A DNA stretch of 64,000 nt from Apiotrichum sp. Y4204 (GCA_025531455.1 JAMYHL010000035.1:124001-188000); one strand, 5' to 3'. Shown: positions 47,687 through 60,633, numbered from the stretch's first letter. Notes: a model not told the origin generated them from the sequence alone. Numbers and translations: made by a program.

Positions 47687-50074
47687 ATGGAACGTACGAT
47701 GCGCAGCCGCGGGATGAGGGCCACAGAGTCGGCCCAACGCTCGTCGATCGTGGCATCCACCCCAGCTTCTCAGACCACATCCAAAAAACGTAAAACCGGT
47801 GCAGCAGCGATGGCAAAGGAGAGTGCCACAGAACAGCCTGCACCAGAGGACAATGTCGCCAGTAACGACAACGACGAGCCCAACGCCCCAGCTACGCAGG
47901 ATACAGATGACGCAGCAGACGAGGATGCGCCACGCAAAAAGTCCAAGCGTGTCAACATCGCAGACCCGCCGGTTCCCGCTACGCCAGACGAGTCAACCGA
48001 AAACAATGCCACAGCAGACACCGAAACTGAAAACAATGCATCTGCCGAGCAAGACGCGTCCACGAGCGCTGCTGCCGATGGACCCTCTGCTGCGACCGAT
48101 GCTACGCCCGCCACGCCCGGACGTTCAACGCGCTCCTCGGCACGTCGCGGCGGCGCGTCACTAGTGAATGCCGCAGCCGCAATTTATGGCAGGCGCGACC
48201 CTGTCCCAGAATCGAGTGCCGCCCTGGGCTCCCTGGCAGACATTGCGCTGCAGTCTGTCAAGACGGCGCCTCCCCACAGGCATCCCATTCGCGACAAGGA
48301 CTGGTTCAAGAACAGGAAGGCGCAGACGAATGGAGACGACACGGCTCTCACCGAGGCTGAGACTGCTGAGCTCCGAAACATTGCCGCCCAAGGAATAGAT
48401 CTTACACTCATCGACCCGGAGTTGCTTGATGCCGATGAAGCCGCTGCTGTTGCGGTGAACGGCACTGCTGAGGCGGCGGGTGACGCGACGGGTGACGAGG
48501 CAGGCGACGGCGACGTGACCATGCGTGAAGACGGTGGGGAAGGAGACGACACTTTTGAGGATGGCAGGGAGGACCATGATGAGCTCGACGACGAGGATGA
48601 AAACGACGAAGACCCTCTAGACGGTGAAGATGAATCGGGCGCCCAATCCTCTGGCAAGCGTCATCGTGACCATGCTGCCGAATCCAACGAGGACGCCGAG
48701 GAGACCGGCACTGAAGCGAAGGGCAAAGGAAAGGCGAAGACACCGCGAACCAAAAAGGAGAAGAAGGAACCCCGCGTCAAGCGCGCTAAGCCTCTGGCCG
48801 CGCCCCGCAATCGCTGGGGACGGTCGCAGAACGATGTGGACGCCGACCTTCGGACGCTGCTGGATACGCCAGAAAAAGCCCAAGCATATCTTGCGTCCAA
48901 GTGGATCGATGCCAAGGAGCTTCACCGCCTAGAGGAGCTGAAGCGTGAGCTGAAAACCGGATCATAACTGACATCAGTCATAACCTACAAGCGCGGCAAG
49001 TGGACCGAAGGCGAACGCGCTGCTCTGCGCGAACATATTACCCAATTTCAGGCTGTACGTTTCATCCTCTCCTCGCTCGCTAACCGCAGGCCAACGGCCT
49101 TACGGATGCCTCGCTTTTGGAGATAATCCTCTCCAAAGGCCGCTTCGACAAGCGCTCCGCTTACCCACACTTCTGGGCTGAGCTTGCCGAGAAAGTGCCC
49201 GGTCGTCCCGTGAAGTATGTTGTCACTGCTGTCCAGCGGATGTACGACCCGCGTGCTCGCAAGGGCGCGTGGACGGCCGAGGAAGATGAAAAGCTACTTC
49301 AGTGAGTGTTTTATTCAGTTCCGAGCTGATCCCCCAGGGCGTATGAGCAGCACCCCAACAAGTGGACGACCATTGCCGACATTGTCGACCGCACGGTCCA
49401 CGACTGCCGCGACCGCTGGAAGTGTGAGCTGCGCAACAAGGACAAGCGCAAGAAGGGTAAGCTGATGTGGTTTTGCATTTAGTTGACATATTAGGCCCAT
49501 GGACTGAGGAGGAGACGCTCAAGTTGCGCGATGCTGTTATCAAGGCCAACACCGACGCTGGCCTTCCTGCTCTCAGCAGCGATACGCCATGGGACGCTGT
49601 GGTGACTCTGATGGACGAGTCGCGCTCCCGTACGCAGTGCCGCAAGAAGTGGTGAGTAGTCATTCTTGAAAACTCAGCTGACATTTCAGGCAGGACACGA
49701 TGGGCTACGGGCAGCGTACGGAGACCACCCGCAAGCGTGGCTCCAAGCTCGATTCGCGCGTTCTCCTTGATCGTCTTCGTGAGCTCGGCATCCAGCACGA
49801 GTCGGATGTCGAGTACTCGCGCGTCACCATACCGGAGTGGGGCCTCACGCCTGCCCAGGTCCGCCGCAAGTGGAACCATCTCAAAGGTCTCATCCCGAAC
49901 CGCGAGAACATTACGTTTACTGGTGAGCTAGTCTGACCGTTGCCAACTGACCTCTCAGAGCTGCTTAGGCAGATTGAGATCAATCTGAAGCCGGACGACT
50001 GGCGCAAGCGCAAGCGCGGCCACTCACGCGCGGACCACATTGACGACGGTGTTGTCCATGACCTGCTCATCTGA
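47687..50074 (+). CDS. REB1: Reb1/TTF1-like Myb DNA-binding protein
   Basis: Seven exons (47687-48944, 48978-49054, 49090-49301, 49338-49456, 49495-49651, 49690-49922, 49959-50074) encode 723 residues. Residues 1-400 are acidic, Ala/Thr-rich and disordered, with basic patches (KKSKR, RTKKEKKE). The C-terminal third holds consecutive Myb repeats: YKRGKWTEGERAALREHI; RKGAWTAEEDEKLLQ spliced to AYEQHPNKWTTIAD and VHDCRDRWK; GPWTEEETLKLRDAV to RTQCRKKW; and a divergent last repeat WGLTPAQVRRKWNHLKGL. This architecture matches fungal Reb1 and animal TTF1, which bind rDNA terminators to stop RNA polymerase I and block replication forks, and also act at promoters. The ATG at 47687 is preferred to an upstream TTG. 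The six introns are only 33-38 nt. Confidence 0.8.
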
Positions 50075-51534
50075 GCGGGTTGTCTGATCGGTGCAGAGGT
50101 GCCGTACCCAAACTATTGCCGCGTGCTCTGTCTAGTACTGCGTAATCACTTTTTGAGAGAGGAGGCTTCTTGAGAGGAGAAGAGAGACAGCGAGTGAGAC
50201 GAGAGGGGAGCAAGCGAGAGAGCAGGCTGGGAGGAGAGTAGAGGAAGGCGAGCAGAACCCTGTGACTATTGCAGTTCCTAGCAAGCGTCTTAGCACTGTC
50301 TGTCTGTGCACATGTATTTTGTTTTTGTTCTGTCTGAAGGCGCGTGGATGCTAGGGCGGATGGGGAAGATGGGCCACAGGTCCTATGACTCCAAAGCGAT
50401 CTATCGCGAGGGGTGTGAATTGCGATGGATGTGTATCTGGAAGACCCGTGTTGGAACTACAGTATCCGCGATCTGCAAGTACAGGCATGCAACGACAACT
50501 TATCAACCATTGCGAGCTTGTCCCCGTGGGGATGTTTGGAGTACGAGTTTAGAATGGTCTTCCCCAGAGCATGGTGGCCGAGGTGGTACCGAGGTGGCCA
50601 TGGCCGACAGTAGTGGAGATGTCCGCACTCGAGCCTCTCTGCCTCTCTCTCCCCACGACGGGACCCCACAAACCCAGCAAAACGCAAAAAGGAAAAACGC
50701 CGCATTGTAATGTTGGGTCGGCTCTTTTCTTGGTCTCTCCTCCTGACTCTCCTGGCTCTGTGGCGCATTGTCGTCACAGCGGTCGTTTATATCCCATGTG
50801 TCCCCCCCCAGCTCGTACCTCGTGCTGCTTCACCGCCGCCTCAGCGCGTGCCCACCCTCAGCAAACCACCCGGCGCACACCCCCCATTTCAGTCCGCATG
50901 CAGCAACCTCCCGCGGCTCTCGCTCTACCAGCTATACCTTTGTTTGCAATACATCCCTCCATCCCCTGCAGCACCCATCCGGAATCGGAATAGACGCCTG
51001 TGGAACGTGGTTGCTCAGCACCGACCGACCTAACGAGCGCGTCGAGGATTGAGAACTGTTCATATCCATATCCACATCTATTGATCCATTTTACCCCATC
51101 ATCTTCTATCATACCCCCCTGTGTGTGGTGGCCCTTTCCGTGTCGGTTGGTCCCTTGTGCCCTTTGGTGCATCGCTTCGCTGGATCCGCCCCCGTTTCTC
51201 CCCCACACCGTCATATCTCTCTTGACACACCAACCATCCATTACTGCCATCACCTCATTCACTACGCGCACCCGCCAGACGCCGATACCGACGCCGAGCA
51301 TCACCACCCCCGCGCCAGACTCCGCATAGAACGCCAGTATAGCGTCGCTCGCGTGCCGCCGACCCCACACGCCTGGTTACGCACGCTGGCCGTAGACCCC
51401 GCCCACCCTCGCCTGCGTTTCCCTGCATCTTTCCCATCTCTCTCCCATCTTCATTCCATCTCCATCAACACTCGCACATTTCGGACCTGGACCGTCCTTC
51501 CCTCGGTCTTGCACCCCGTCTTGGCCCCACCGCG
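50075..51534. other. Intergenic region between the Reb1-like gene and the WDR48 gene
   Basis: A purine-rich GAGAG stretch at 50150-50245 forms the downstream flank of the Reb1-like gene. C/T-rich sequence at 51060-51534 is the probable leader of the WDR48 gene. Open frames lack signatures. Confidence 0.6.
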
Positions 51535-54500
51535 ATGACCGCCGCCGAGCTCAACAAGCGGCGCGTCTCGTACGTCATCCCCGCTCCCGCGCGGCCTCCA
51601 CCATGGCTCGAGCTGCCCCCCTTCGGCACAGCCGCCCACGCCGAATACCGCCCGTATCCCCTCCTCACCCCGAAATCCCAGCAAACTGCCAATGCGAACG
51701 GCACGCCGAACGGAAGCGCGCCGGGCAGCGCGCCCACGACCCCGATCCGCCTTGGGAGCCGGAATCCCTTTGCACAGCAGCAGCCCACATCCCCACCGCC
51801 CGCATCCTCGAGTTCCCCGCCCTCGCATCCCCGACACCGGCTCGGCGTGTCGTGCCTCGCACTCGACACGAGCACCGTGCTCCATGGCGCGGATGCTCCC
51901 GGCGGGATTCTTTATACTGGCGGGCGGGACGGGCTGGTCGCGAGCTGGGAACTGCATGTTCCTCATGTCAAGCGGCGCGGGCGGTGCTACAGGCCTGTCC
52001 CTGGGCGGGGGACGGGGACGCGTGTGCGGTGGGAGCGCGTGGGGGACGGCGGTGCGGACTGGGACGACGAGGCGGAGAACAACGAAAATACTGAAGACAA
52101 CGACGACCACGACTCGTGGGGATCCTCGAGCTCGGACGACGACGACCTCGTCGCGCTCGACACGAACGGGAGCGGAGGTCGTAAGCGCCAGCTCCCGTTC
52201 GAGTGTAAGTGGGAGGTCGACCACGATGCCATCAATCGCCAGGTGAGTGGGTCATAACTCGGATACGGCAGGCTGCTGCTTTTACACGCTTTAGACGACT
52301 AGACTAACTTCAGCCGCCACCCGCAAGTTCCTTCCGCGAGTCGGTGCAGACGCACACGGATTGGGTCAACGACATGGTTCTGTGCAACATGAATCAGACG
52401 GTAATTACGGCCAGTTCGGACCGCACGATCCGTGCGTGGTCACCACACGCAGCCGAGGGCGAGGAAGAGCTCGCGGTGCCTGCCCTCATTGGCCACCACA
52501 CGGACTATGTGCGCTCATTAGCGTTTGCGCGGCAGGCCGGCGTGCTCTTCTCTGGTGCGCTCGACCGCGACATCTCCGTGTGGGACGTCGCGAGCCCGCG
52601 CCCCAACGACCCGGTGCTCAAGGTCCGCCTGAGCGAGATTGACGACCACAACGGAAGCGGGCTCGAGGGCGAGTGGGGCAGTATCTATGCCCTGGGTGTC
52701 GGTGAGTACAGAGATTCACAGCCAACCACGGCCGGCTGTGCGGGTGGCTTGCGGGTGTGTGAGCGAGCATGCGTGCCGTGCGCTCGGACATCCATGCGTG
52801 ATATTCTCCCTCAGGGCAGTGCTCATTACAGACCCAATGGGACAGACGCTGGCGGCAGGCACGCCCGAGCGCGTCGTGCGCCTGTGGGACCCCCGCGCAG
52901 GTGACCGCTCCGTGACAAAGCTTATCGGCCACACCGAATGTGTGCGAAGTATTGTGATGAGCGACGACGGGCGGTACATGCTCACCGGAAGCTCCGATAC
53001 GACTATCAAGTGAGTTTCCCTGTGTGTCTATCTGACAGCAGACTGTGGTCTATTGGCGAGCGGCGATGCCTGCATACCTTCAACCACCACACATCGTCCG
53101 TGTGGGCACTGCACTCGAACCACCCCAACCTCGAGCGGTTCTATTCTGGATCCCGGGATGGTCATCTCTGTGTCGTCGATGTCGAACAGTGCGGCGACAT
53201 GTCCGAGGGCGAGTGTGTCGTGCTCGCGCGCGAGGGAGACGGCCTGCGACGGGGCGACTATGAGTCCAAGACTGGCGATGAGGCTATCCGCTCCATCACG
53301 TCCATGGACGACGAGTACGTGTGGACCGCGACCTCGAGCTCGGACGTACGCCGCTGGCGTGACGTTGGGCGCCGCGTCAACCGCATGGACCTGGATTATG
53401 ACGGCGCGTCGTACGGTGACGAGGCCGCGCAACCTCTTGTCGCGCCAGGGATGAGTCTCGGGTCGGCAATGGAGCAGCCCATGAGTATCATTGACGTGCC
53501 CCTGCGGAATAGGCATATGGCAGGAGTGGACGGCGAGGATGACCTGTCGCGGGTCGAGTCGCGCGATTCGCGAACCATCACCTTCGCCCCGAATCCGATT
53601 GTGGATAACGGCACGCCGATACCAAACAGGGAAGGTACGGCTTCTCCGCCATCGTCGCCACCAGGCGCGGGTGTCCCTCTCGGCTCGATGCGCGAGCGCC
53701 TTAGCATCTCGGGCGGCGTCTCGGGGGCATTCCGGCGGACGACGCTTAGTGGCGCGTCGATCCCGAACTCTGTCATGTCTGTCATGTCCGATACGCCGGA
53801 CGAGCCGATTCTGTGCAACGATATCCCGTACGATTCGCTCGTGTGCCTCGGCCTCCCCGACTCGCCGTACTCATTTGGCTTTTCGGGGATGGCGCATTCC
53901 ACAGCATCGCTGGCGTCGGGGATGCGCGCGCGCTCGCTTGATGAGTCGCCCGAGGCGGTGCCGGAGCGGCCGATGAACCCGCGCGCGGCGGCGCGGCGCG
54001 CGTTCGAGGGCCGTGAGGTTGCCGCCGAGGCGACCCCGCTGCGCGCAGCGCCGGACGCGGTTATACTCGGCTGTCCGGGGCTGATACGCTCGCTGGTGAT
54101 CAATGACCGCCTACACGCGCTCACGCTCGATACCACCGGCGAGGTCGCCGTATGGCACCTTGTCCGCGGCGAGTGTCTCGGCCGGTTTACGCATCGCGAT
54201 ATCGCCGAAGCGCTTGAACTTGAGCGCGGCGTCACCGACGTCCGGACAGAGATCAAGATGCACCCTGCCGAGGTCCTCGAGCTCGTGCAGTCGCGCATCG
54301 AGGGCAAGAACTGCGTCCTCCCCTGGTGCCAAGTAGACACCAAGGTGGGCCAGATCACGGTGCACCTCGAGGGCGACCGCGTGTTTGCGGCTGAGATCCT
54401 GAGCGAGGAGATTGGCGTCGAGGAAGACAGCCGTCCACTGAATGTCGGCAAGGTCGTGCTCGGCAACCTCTTCCAGGGACTTATCAAGGCTGAGGAGATT

Positions 54501-55744
54501 GAAGTGCACTCCGTTGCCTCGTCGAGTCCCACAACGCAGTCGAGCTCGCTGCCGAGTATCTCGCGCAGCCCCGCACCGACATTCATACCCATTGACCGCG
54601 TCACCTCCCCACGGCACCGGCAGCGCGCCCTCTCCTCCGCGTCTCTCAGCGGCGGGATGACGCCGTCGATCAATATTGCCGGACTCGCGACGCGCGCCGA
54701 ACGCGCAGCCATTCGCCCCGATGCGCCGCTCGGACAAAGCGCGCCATCCTCATCTGGCGCGTGGTTGACGCCGGGTGGCGGCGTGACTGCTGGCTCGGCA
54801 CGCACCCCGTTCGGCGGCAGCAGTGTTGGGGGCGGCACGCCTGGGGACTCGGTCGCCCGCGACTACTTTTCCATGCGCAAGCCGGAACCTGCGGCCGACA
54901 AGGAGAAGGAGAAGAGCTCTGGCGCTGTGACCCCGACACCGACCACGCCAGCGTCAGGCGGCGGCAGCGGTGGTGGGCTCCTGAGCAAAAAGTTCAAGGG
55001 CTTTGGCAAGAAGAAGAACACGCCCGAGCCGCAGATGACGACGGTGGTCGAGTCCAAGCTCGAGGAGCCGCCAGTGGACACAGGCCCGAAGTTGACTGAG
55101 CGCGACCGCAACCAATTGCTGTTCCTCGATGCGCTGCGCTCGCGGACGTTTACGCCGCCATCGACGAGCGACGTGCCCCGCGTGTCCATCCCCGACGCGA
55201 CGGCCGTCATCATCTCGGAGCAGTCTCATGCCGACGGCGCGTACCTCGTCACATATCGTTCGCAGGTATCCAGCACGGAGCGCGACATGGAGCCGCTCGA
55301 GATGAACTCGCCGTTCTGGCTGCTCAACTTTCTCTTTGCAAACGTCACACCCGAGGAGCGCCGCCCGCCAAAGATCCCGCTTGTGCTCGTCCCCGAGGGC
55401 CAGTCGCCAGGCAACGGTGTGGGGTGAGTTGAAACGCTTGGTAGATACGGAAGATGAAACTGACACGTAGACTCAAAGCACAGGCTTCGAGGACGGCTCG
55501 CGTACGCGGCGTGATAGAGCACCTGCAGATGGCGCTTGCCCGCGAGGAGGGGCGGGAGCGGAGCATGTCGGACGCGAGCGCGATGAGCGGCGTGCCCGCT
55601 TCGACGACCGCACGGGCCGAGGACACGTTTGAGCTGCTGTGCTGCGGCATCGTCGCGGACCCCGAGATGAAGGTCGCCACGCTTAAGCACTACCACTGGC
55701 GCGGGGGCATGGACATGGTGCTCCACTGGCGGAGGAAGACGTAG
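51535..55744 (+). CDS. WDR48/UAF1-type WD40 protein with C-terminal DUF3337, deubiquitinase activator
   Basis: Five exons (51535-52242, 52314-52701, 52832-53009, 53042-55423, 55471-55744) encode 1309 residues. The N terminus begins [10 protein letters not shown], as in the WDR48 family. WD blades follow: [18 protein letters not shown], the hallmark [10 protein letters not shown] with [22 protein letters not shown] with [50 protein letters not shown] and [21 protein letters not shown] later segment ([20 protein letters not shown]) closes the propeller. A long Ser/Pro-rich insert precedes the C-terminal ubiquitin-like/SUMO-like region ([24 protein letters not shown], ending [13 protein letters not shown] sequence). 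Human WDR48 activates USP1, USP12 and USP46; fission yeast Bun107 binds Ubp9 together with the CreC-like Bun62. The insert makes this protein about twice the human length. Confidence 0.92.
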
Positions 55745-56209
55745 ATTGTGATCGTTGTCATCTAGTCATAGGTTGGGCATGCACGCGTACAAACTGGACC
55801 ATTAAGGTCGTGAAGCTGCTGAGGCCAGATGAAAGGAATTAGAATGGAGATGCAGAAACGGACTGGAAACGACCGGGAAACCTTCCTTTGGTCAGATCTC
55901 CCTTTGGTCAGATTGTGGACACGCACAACTCGATCTTTTCAACGCACGCTTTCTTCCGCGACCATTACAGAATATAGGATATCTGGTCTGCCACCTGTGG
56001 CCTTGCTGGCTGTATCCATTCATACCAGGCAAGTACACAAACTATAGGCACTTCTCTCGTTCCCCACATCAACAGTACATCAACACGACGATCCCCGGAG
56101 CCGCGTTCCCTGGCGGTGCCCCGCGCGCCACATTTCACCATCTCGACGCGTGACGTTACTCTTTGTCTGATAACCGACGTCGCGACCACCACAACCACCA
56201 ACGACCATC
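55745..56209. other. Intergenic region upstream of the peptide-transporter gene
   Basis: It separates two plus-strand genes. A TCCCTTTGGTCAGAT word occurs twice near 55886-55916. I see no gene. Confidence 0.6.
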
Positions 56210-58252
56210 ATGCTGGGCAGGATCCGGCGTGCGTTCCGCCTCGAGGAGGCGGGTTACGAGGCGCTGAGTACGGGCGTGGATGCAGATTCCGGTAAGTAGA
56301 CGTCGTAGATGCAGCTCTAATCGCAGAGTATCCCGCCCCGACAGCAGCACACGCAACGCTGCGGCGCGTCCCCGGGTCCGTCCCGCGCGCCGCCTACTTT
56401 CTCGCGCTAGTCGAGCTCGCCGAGCGCGCAAGCTACTATGGCGTCGGTGGTGTATTTGTCAATTTCGTGCAGCGCCCCATGCCACCGGGAAGCCGGAGCG
56501 GCGCGCCAATACAACAGGAGCAGACGCCCGGCGCGCTCGGGATGGGCATGCGCGTTGCGGCGGGCGTGAGCTCTCTGTTCACTCTACTTGCATTTACGAG
56601 CCCACTTGTAAAAAAGCTATATGGGGGTTTAGCTGACGGCAAGGCAGGCGGCGCGCTCGCGGATCTGCGGTGGGGCAAGTTCAACACCATCATGGTCGGG
56701 ACGGCTGTGGCTGGGGTCGCGCACGCGCTAAGCGTCTACGGTGGGTGCTGGGTAGCTGGTAGATTCTGACAGAAGCGGCGCTCCCGGACCTACTGGTGAA
56801 CGGCGGCGCGTTCCTGCCGTTCCTCGTCTCGCTCATTCTCCTCGGCGGCGCGACTGGTAAGGCCAAGCAGCAGACATGCTGCATTCACGCTCATTACAGG
56901 ACTCATAAAGGCGAACATTGCGCCGCTCATGGCGGAGCAGTACGCCGCGCCGGACCATGTGCGCAGCCTGCCAAGTGGAGAGAAGGTGGTTGTTGAGCGG
57001 GAAGGTAGGCTTCAAGAACGGGGCGCAGCTCACGAGAAATAGCGACGGTGCAGAAGATCATGGCGGCGTACTACCACTCGATCAACATCGGCGCCTTCCT
57101 GGCCATCTCGTCGACCTTTGCCGAGAAAGTAAGACAAAGCTAACAACCGAGCTCACGGCAGTACGTCGGCTTCTGGCTCGCGTTCCTCATCCCCGGCGTG
57201 CTCTTTTGTCTCCTCCCCCCAGCCCTGTTGGCGCTCAAGCCCTTCCTGCAGCCCGCGCCGGCCCCGAGCTCGACCGCCCTGCTCGACGCATACCATTTCG
57301 TGCGGGATGCCGCGCGTAGCCGACCCCCGCAGACGGAAATTGAGCTCGCGAGCCCGCTCGCAGAGTCCCTGCCCCGCGATCGCGACCCCGACGTCGCGCA
57401 GGCTGTGGAGGTCACAAAGCTCTTCCTCCTCTTCACAGTATACAATGTCGCTGATGGCGGGCTCAACAGCCTCATGACCAGCCTGGCGGGCAGCATGACC
57501 ACCCACGTACGTACACACCCATCCGGGGCTGACGGCAGGGCATACCGAACGACGTGCTCGAAAAGGCGTGCGTCCAGACGTACAAGGTTCGGTTGCTGAC
57601 AACAGCAACCCGTTCGCGATCGTCGTCACCATCCCGATCCTCGACCACATAGTGTATCCCTACCTCGCTGCCCGCCGCATCCACTTTGGCCCAGTCCGCC
57701 GCATCGTCGCGGGCTTTGTTCTCGCCGCCGCCGCGATGGCGTGGTGTGCGCTGGTGCAGTGGGCGGTACGTCGTATTCTTGCTCCATTTCACCTCTGACT
57801 CTAGGTATATGCCACCTCGCCGTGCGGGTCGCAGGCGACCGACTGCCACACCGTCGCGCCTCTCGTACGTTGTTCCTCCGTCCGCGCTTACCCAGTCCGC
57901 GTGGCTTGTCCTCCCCGCGCCCCTGCTCACTGGCGTGTCCGAGTGCCTCGCCGTCGTCACCGCCATGGAGCTCGGGTACACCATGAGCCCGCGTAAGTGT
58001 GTCACCTGTAGCGCGAGCTGATGGCAGCGGGGCTCAAATCGGTCGTTACCTCTCTCTTCCTCTTCATGCAGGCGACAGGCGCCGCGCTCGTGCTCGTCTT
58101 CCTCCCGCTGATGCACGACCCGGCCCTCGTGTGGCCCTTCTTGCTGACTGTGCGTTCTGTTCCGAGATGCTCTTCACTCACTACAGGCCATCATCACCCT
58201 CGTCGCGGCCGCAGCGCTGTGGCGCACATTCTCCCACCTCGACCACGCATGA
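56210..58252 (+). CDS. PTR2: POT/PTR2-family proton-coupled peptide transporter
   Basis: A gene broken by about ten tiny introns, coding for roughly 550 residues of the POT branch of the major facilitator superfamily. Such proteins import di- and tripeptides with protons at the plasma membrane. Signatures: ELAERASYYGVGGVFVNFV (the ExxER proton-coupling motif followed by YYG), SPLAGGALADLRWGKFNTI (loop 2-3 motif, formed when the 36-nt intron 56608-56643 is removed), GLIKANIAPLMAEQY (matching the family GIKpN signature), MAAYYHSINIGAFLAI and YVGFWLAFLIPGVLF. After a long hydrophilic loop come FTVYNVADGGLNSLM, IPNDVLEK, NPFAIVVTIPILDHIVYP and the final helices. The aromatic Phe/Tyr after ExxER is Ala here, an unusual residue. 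It is convergent with the Tvp38 gene, 144 nt away. Substrate range is not readable. Confidence 0.85.
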
Positions 58253-58396
58253 CATCGTACATGCATCGTCACAATCATCTATGTATAGAGTCGTTAGAAT
58301 CGAGGCCTGCCTCGCAATCCACAGATCAGTCCAGTGTCCCTTCCCGCAGCCATTTCACAATGCCCTCCCTCGCAGTACCCTCCTCGCACCACACCA

Positions 58397-60633
58397 CTAA
58401 ACTACCCCGCCGTAGTATGGCGTCGCGGTCGGGAACGACGACGGGACGGCCTCTCCTGGCTCCTGTCCCGGGCGGTAGAATGCCGACGCCGAGCTAGGGT
58501 CTCGCCGCAGTCCGCTCGCCTGCGCCTGGGGGAACGCCGGCGGCAGCCCGTGCTCGACATAGTCCTTCTGGAACCGCCGCGCCTCTGTGGGCGAATGCGG
58601 TGGTGATTCGAGGTGCTCTGTAGTGCCTGCGGGGCCTGCGGAGCCTGCGGGGCCTGCGGTGGCAGTGGCGCCGGCAGGGTTCATCCTTGACGCGCGCGGC
58701 GACTGGAGGCGATCGGCGATATCCTGCTCCATCTGCATACGCTCGTTCATGGCATCTACATTGTAAATGCTCATGTCGTCGTTTGTCCGCTTGTAGCTGA
58801 TGTCGTAGGGTGTCTGGTAGCTCGCGCGCATGTCGCGCAGCGGCGCGCTTGTGTGTGGCGGTCCGGGCGAGTACGGGTGCGCCGGGTGGTGAATGCTGTT
58901 CCGCAGGTGGCGCGGGTGGTGCGGCGAGTGGTCGTGTCCCGCGTGCGCCGGGTCCACGGCGAGCATCGGGCTCGCGGCCTCGATGTCAAACTGCTCCTTG
59001 TTGTAGGTGCCGACTGTGCCGAGCGAGATGCCGCGCGATGCCATTTCCATGCGGCGCTTGCGCCACACGAGCACGCGCACCTTGTGCATCTCGTACCAGA
59101 TCCACCACGCAGCACCGACGGTGATCACTGGCGTCAGCGCTGGAACACGGGTGTAGAAAGAAACGCGTTGTCAACTCACGCAATCCGACCACCAGGACGG
59201 TGTAGGAGATGATCTGGTCCGTCTTCGACTTCTTTTCACCCTTGAAGATGACACCGAGGTAGACCGTGATGAGCTGCTTCGGGAGAGTAAGGAACGCGCC
59301 GAGCATGAAGATCCAGATGTTCATGCCACATGTGGAGAAGACGGCAGTTGTGAGATGGCTGCTGTTAGGCATGTCTCGCGCTCCGATACTCACCCTGGGA
59401 TCGCCGACAGACGCGCCGCAATAATAATCCACAGGCTACCCTCACGCATCGTGTACGCGAGACACGCGTACGCCATGTTCTTGCGCTCGTACTTTTCCGC
59501 GCGCGAACGGCAGCAGTATTTGAACGCATAGTAGTTGCCGACCTGGGTGTGAGCTGTGTCACGGTGGGCCGTGCGCGAAGCGAGGAGCTTGCTGTCCTCC
59601 GTTGGCACTGTCGGTGGCGACAGACAAGTCACTTACCTCTCCGAGAAAGGTGCCGGCGCAGACAATGCCGAAACCGATCCACAGGCCCCAGACGAGACCG
59701 CAGATCATGGCGACAATCTGGTGTCAGCGTGCGCAGCAACCAGATGCAACACTACGCACCTCGTGGCCAAACAACGGTGGGAACGAGATGACAAAGAGGA
59801 TTCCGATGGGGATGGCCCAGCCGCCAGGAAGGCTGCTGTCAGTGCTGTGCTCTGTTCTCCAAAGTGATTCAGCACCCACTCTTTCATCCAGTTGGCGGCT
59901 GGCGTGCACCATGTAATAATCTGGGATCAGCCTGGATCTGGTGCTGGAGACACACCTGGTCGTGGTAGATCGTGACCAGAATGACGACAACGATGAGGAT
60001 GATGAGCGCAAGGTAGTAGTCTGAGCGTCAGTCCGCTGCTATTGTCTTTAGAAGGGCCCTCCGGGGTCGAACCCGGTCGCTCCGCCACCGGCTCCTCCAT
60101 CCATGGAGGCCCGCTCGGGGCCCACTCCGAGCACACTCACACCACCACTTTGCGCGAATCCAAAAGCGCCAGTTGAACATGTCATTCCAGTTGATCATGC
60201 CCGACTTGAGAAACTCCTTCTCGGCCTCCATGTCCTCCTGCGTCCATCCTTCGGGGTAGTCTGGCCCAAACTCGTGCGCCTTGCCCTTGTGCGAGGCATG
60301 CGATTCGTGGCTCATCACCGACTGCTGTCCCATCGTCGCCTGTGCCGTTGACGCCGTGCTCAAGCTCCGCTGTGGGGGATACACCTCGTGCATCGAGTAG
60401 TGCGCATGGGCGGGGTACGCGCGCCCACCGGTCGCGATCATGTGCTGTTCCGAGTTTGAGGAGGATGCCGACGCGGTGCGGTACATGTCTGCCGTACTAC
60501 TCGCGTCGGCGGGCGAGGCGCGAAGATACTCTTGCTGGTCGTCCTGGTCGTCATGCCGCCTGGGCGCGTACGGATTGCTGTCCTCGAGCTGCGCGTAGTC
60601 GTACGTCTGGCCGCGCGGATAGGATTGCGACAT
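58397..60633 (-). CDS. TVP38: Tvp38/TMEM64-family Golgi membrane protein (VTT/DedA-like domain)
   Basis: A multi-exon gene starting at the ATG 60633-60631 (MSQSYPRGQTYDYAQLED). The N terminus is about 170 hydrophilic residues, ending in WNDMFNWRFWIRAKWW at the first membrane segment. Then come hydrophobic helices (ALIILIVVVILVTIYHDQ) and the VTT domain: GWAIPIGILFVISFPPLFGHE, VAMICGLVWGLWIGFGIVCAGTF plus LGEVGNYYAFKYCC, REGSLWIIIAARLSAIPGH, CGMNIWIFMLGAFLTLPKQL and IISYTVLVVGL. The family (yeast Tvp38, animal TMEM64, VMP1/TMEM41B relatives) resides in Golgi/ER membranes; VTT proteins include lipid scramblases. The C-terminal tail is long, His/Pro-rich and disordered, with a short Gly-Pro-Ala repeat (58620-58675), and is not typical of yeast Tvp38. 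Confidence 0.9.

Noticed and set aside
60011..60140. tRNA-like T-arm sequence (GGGTTCGACCCC) on the minus strand within a Tvp38 intron
   Set aside because: The T stem pairs imperfectly, and no matching acceptor, D or anticodon arm can be built upstream.
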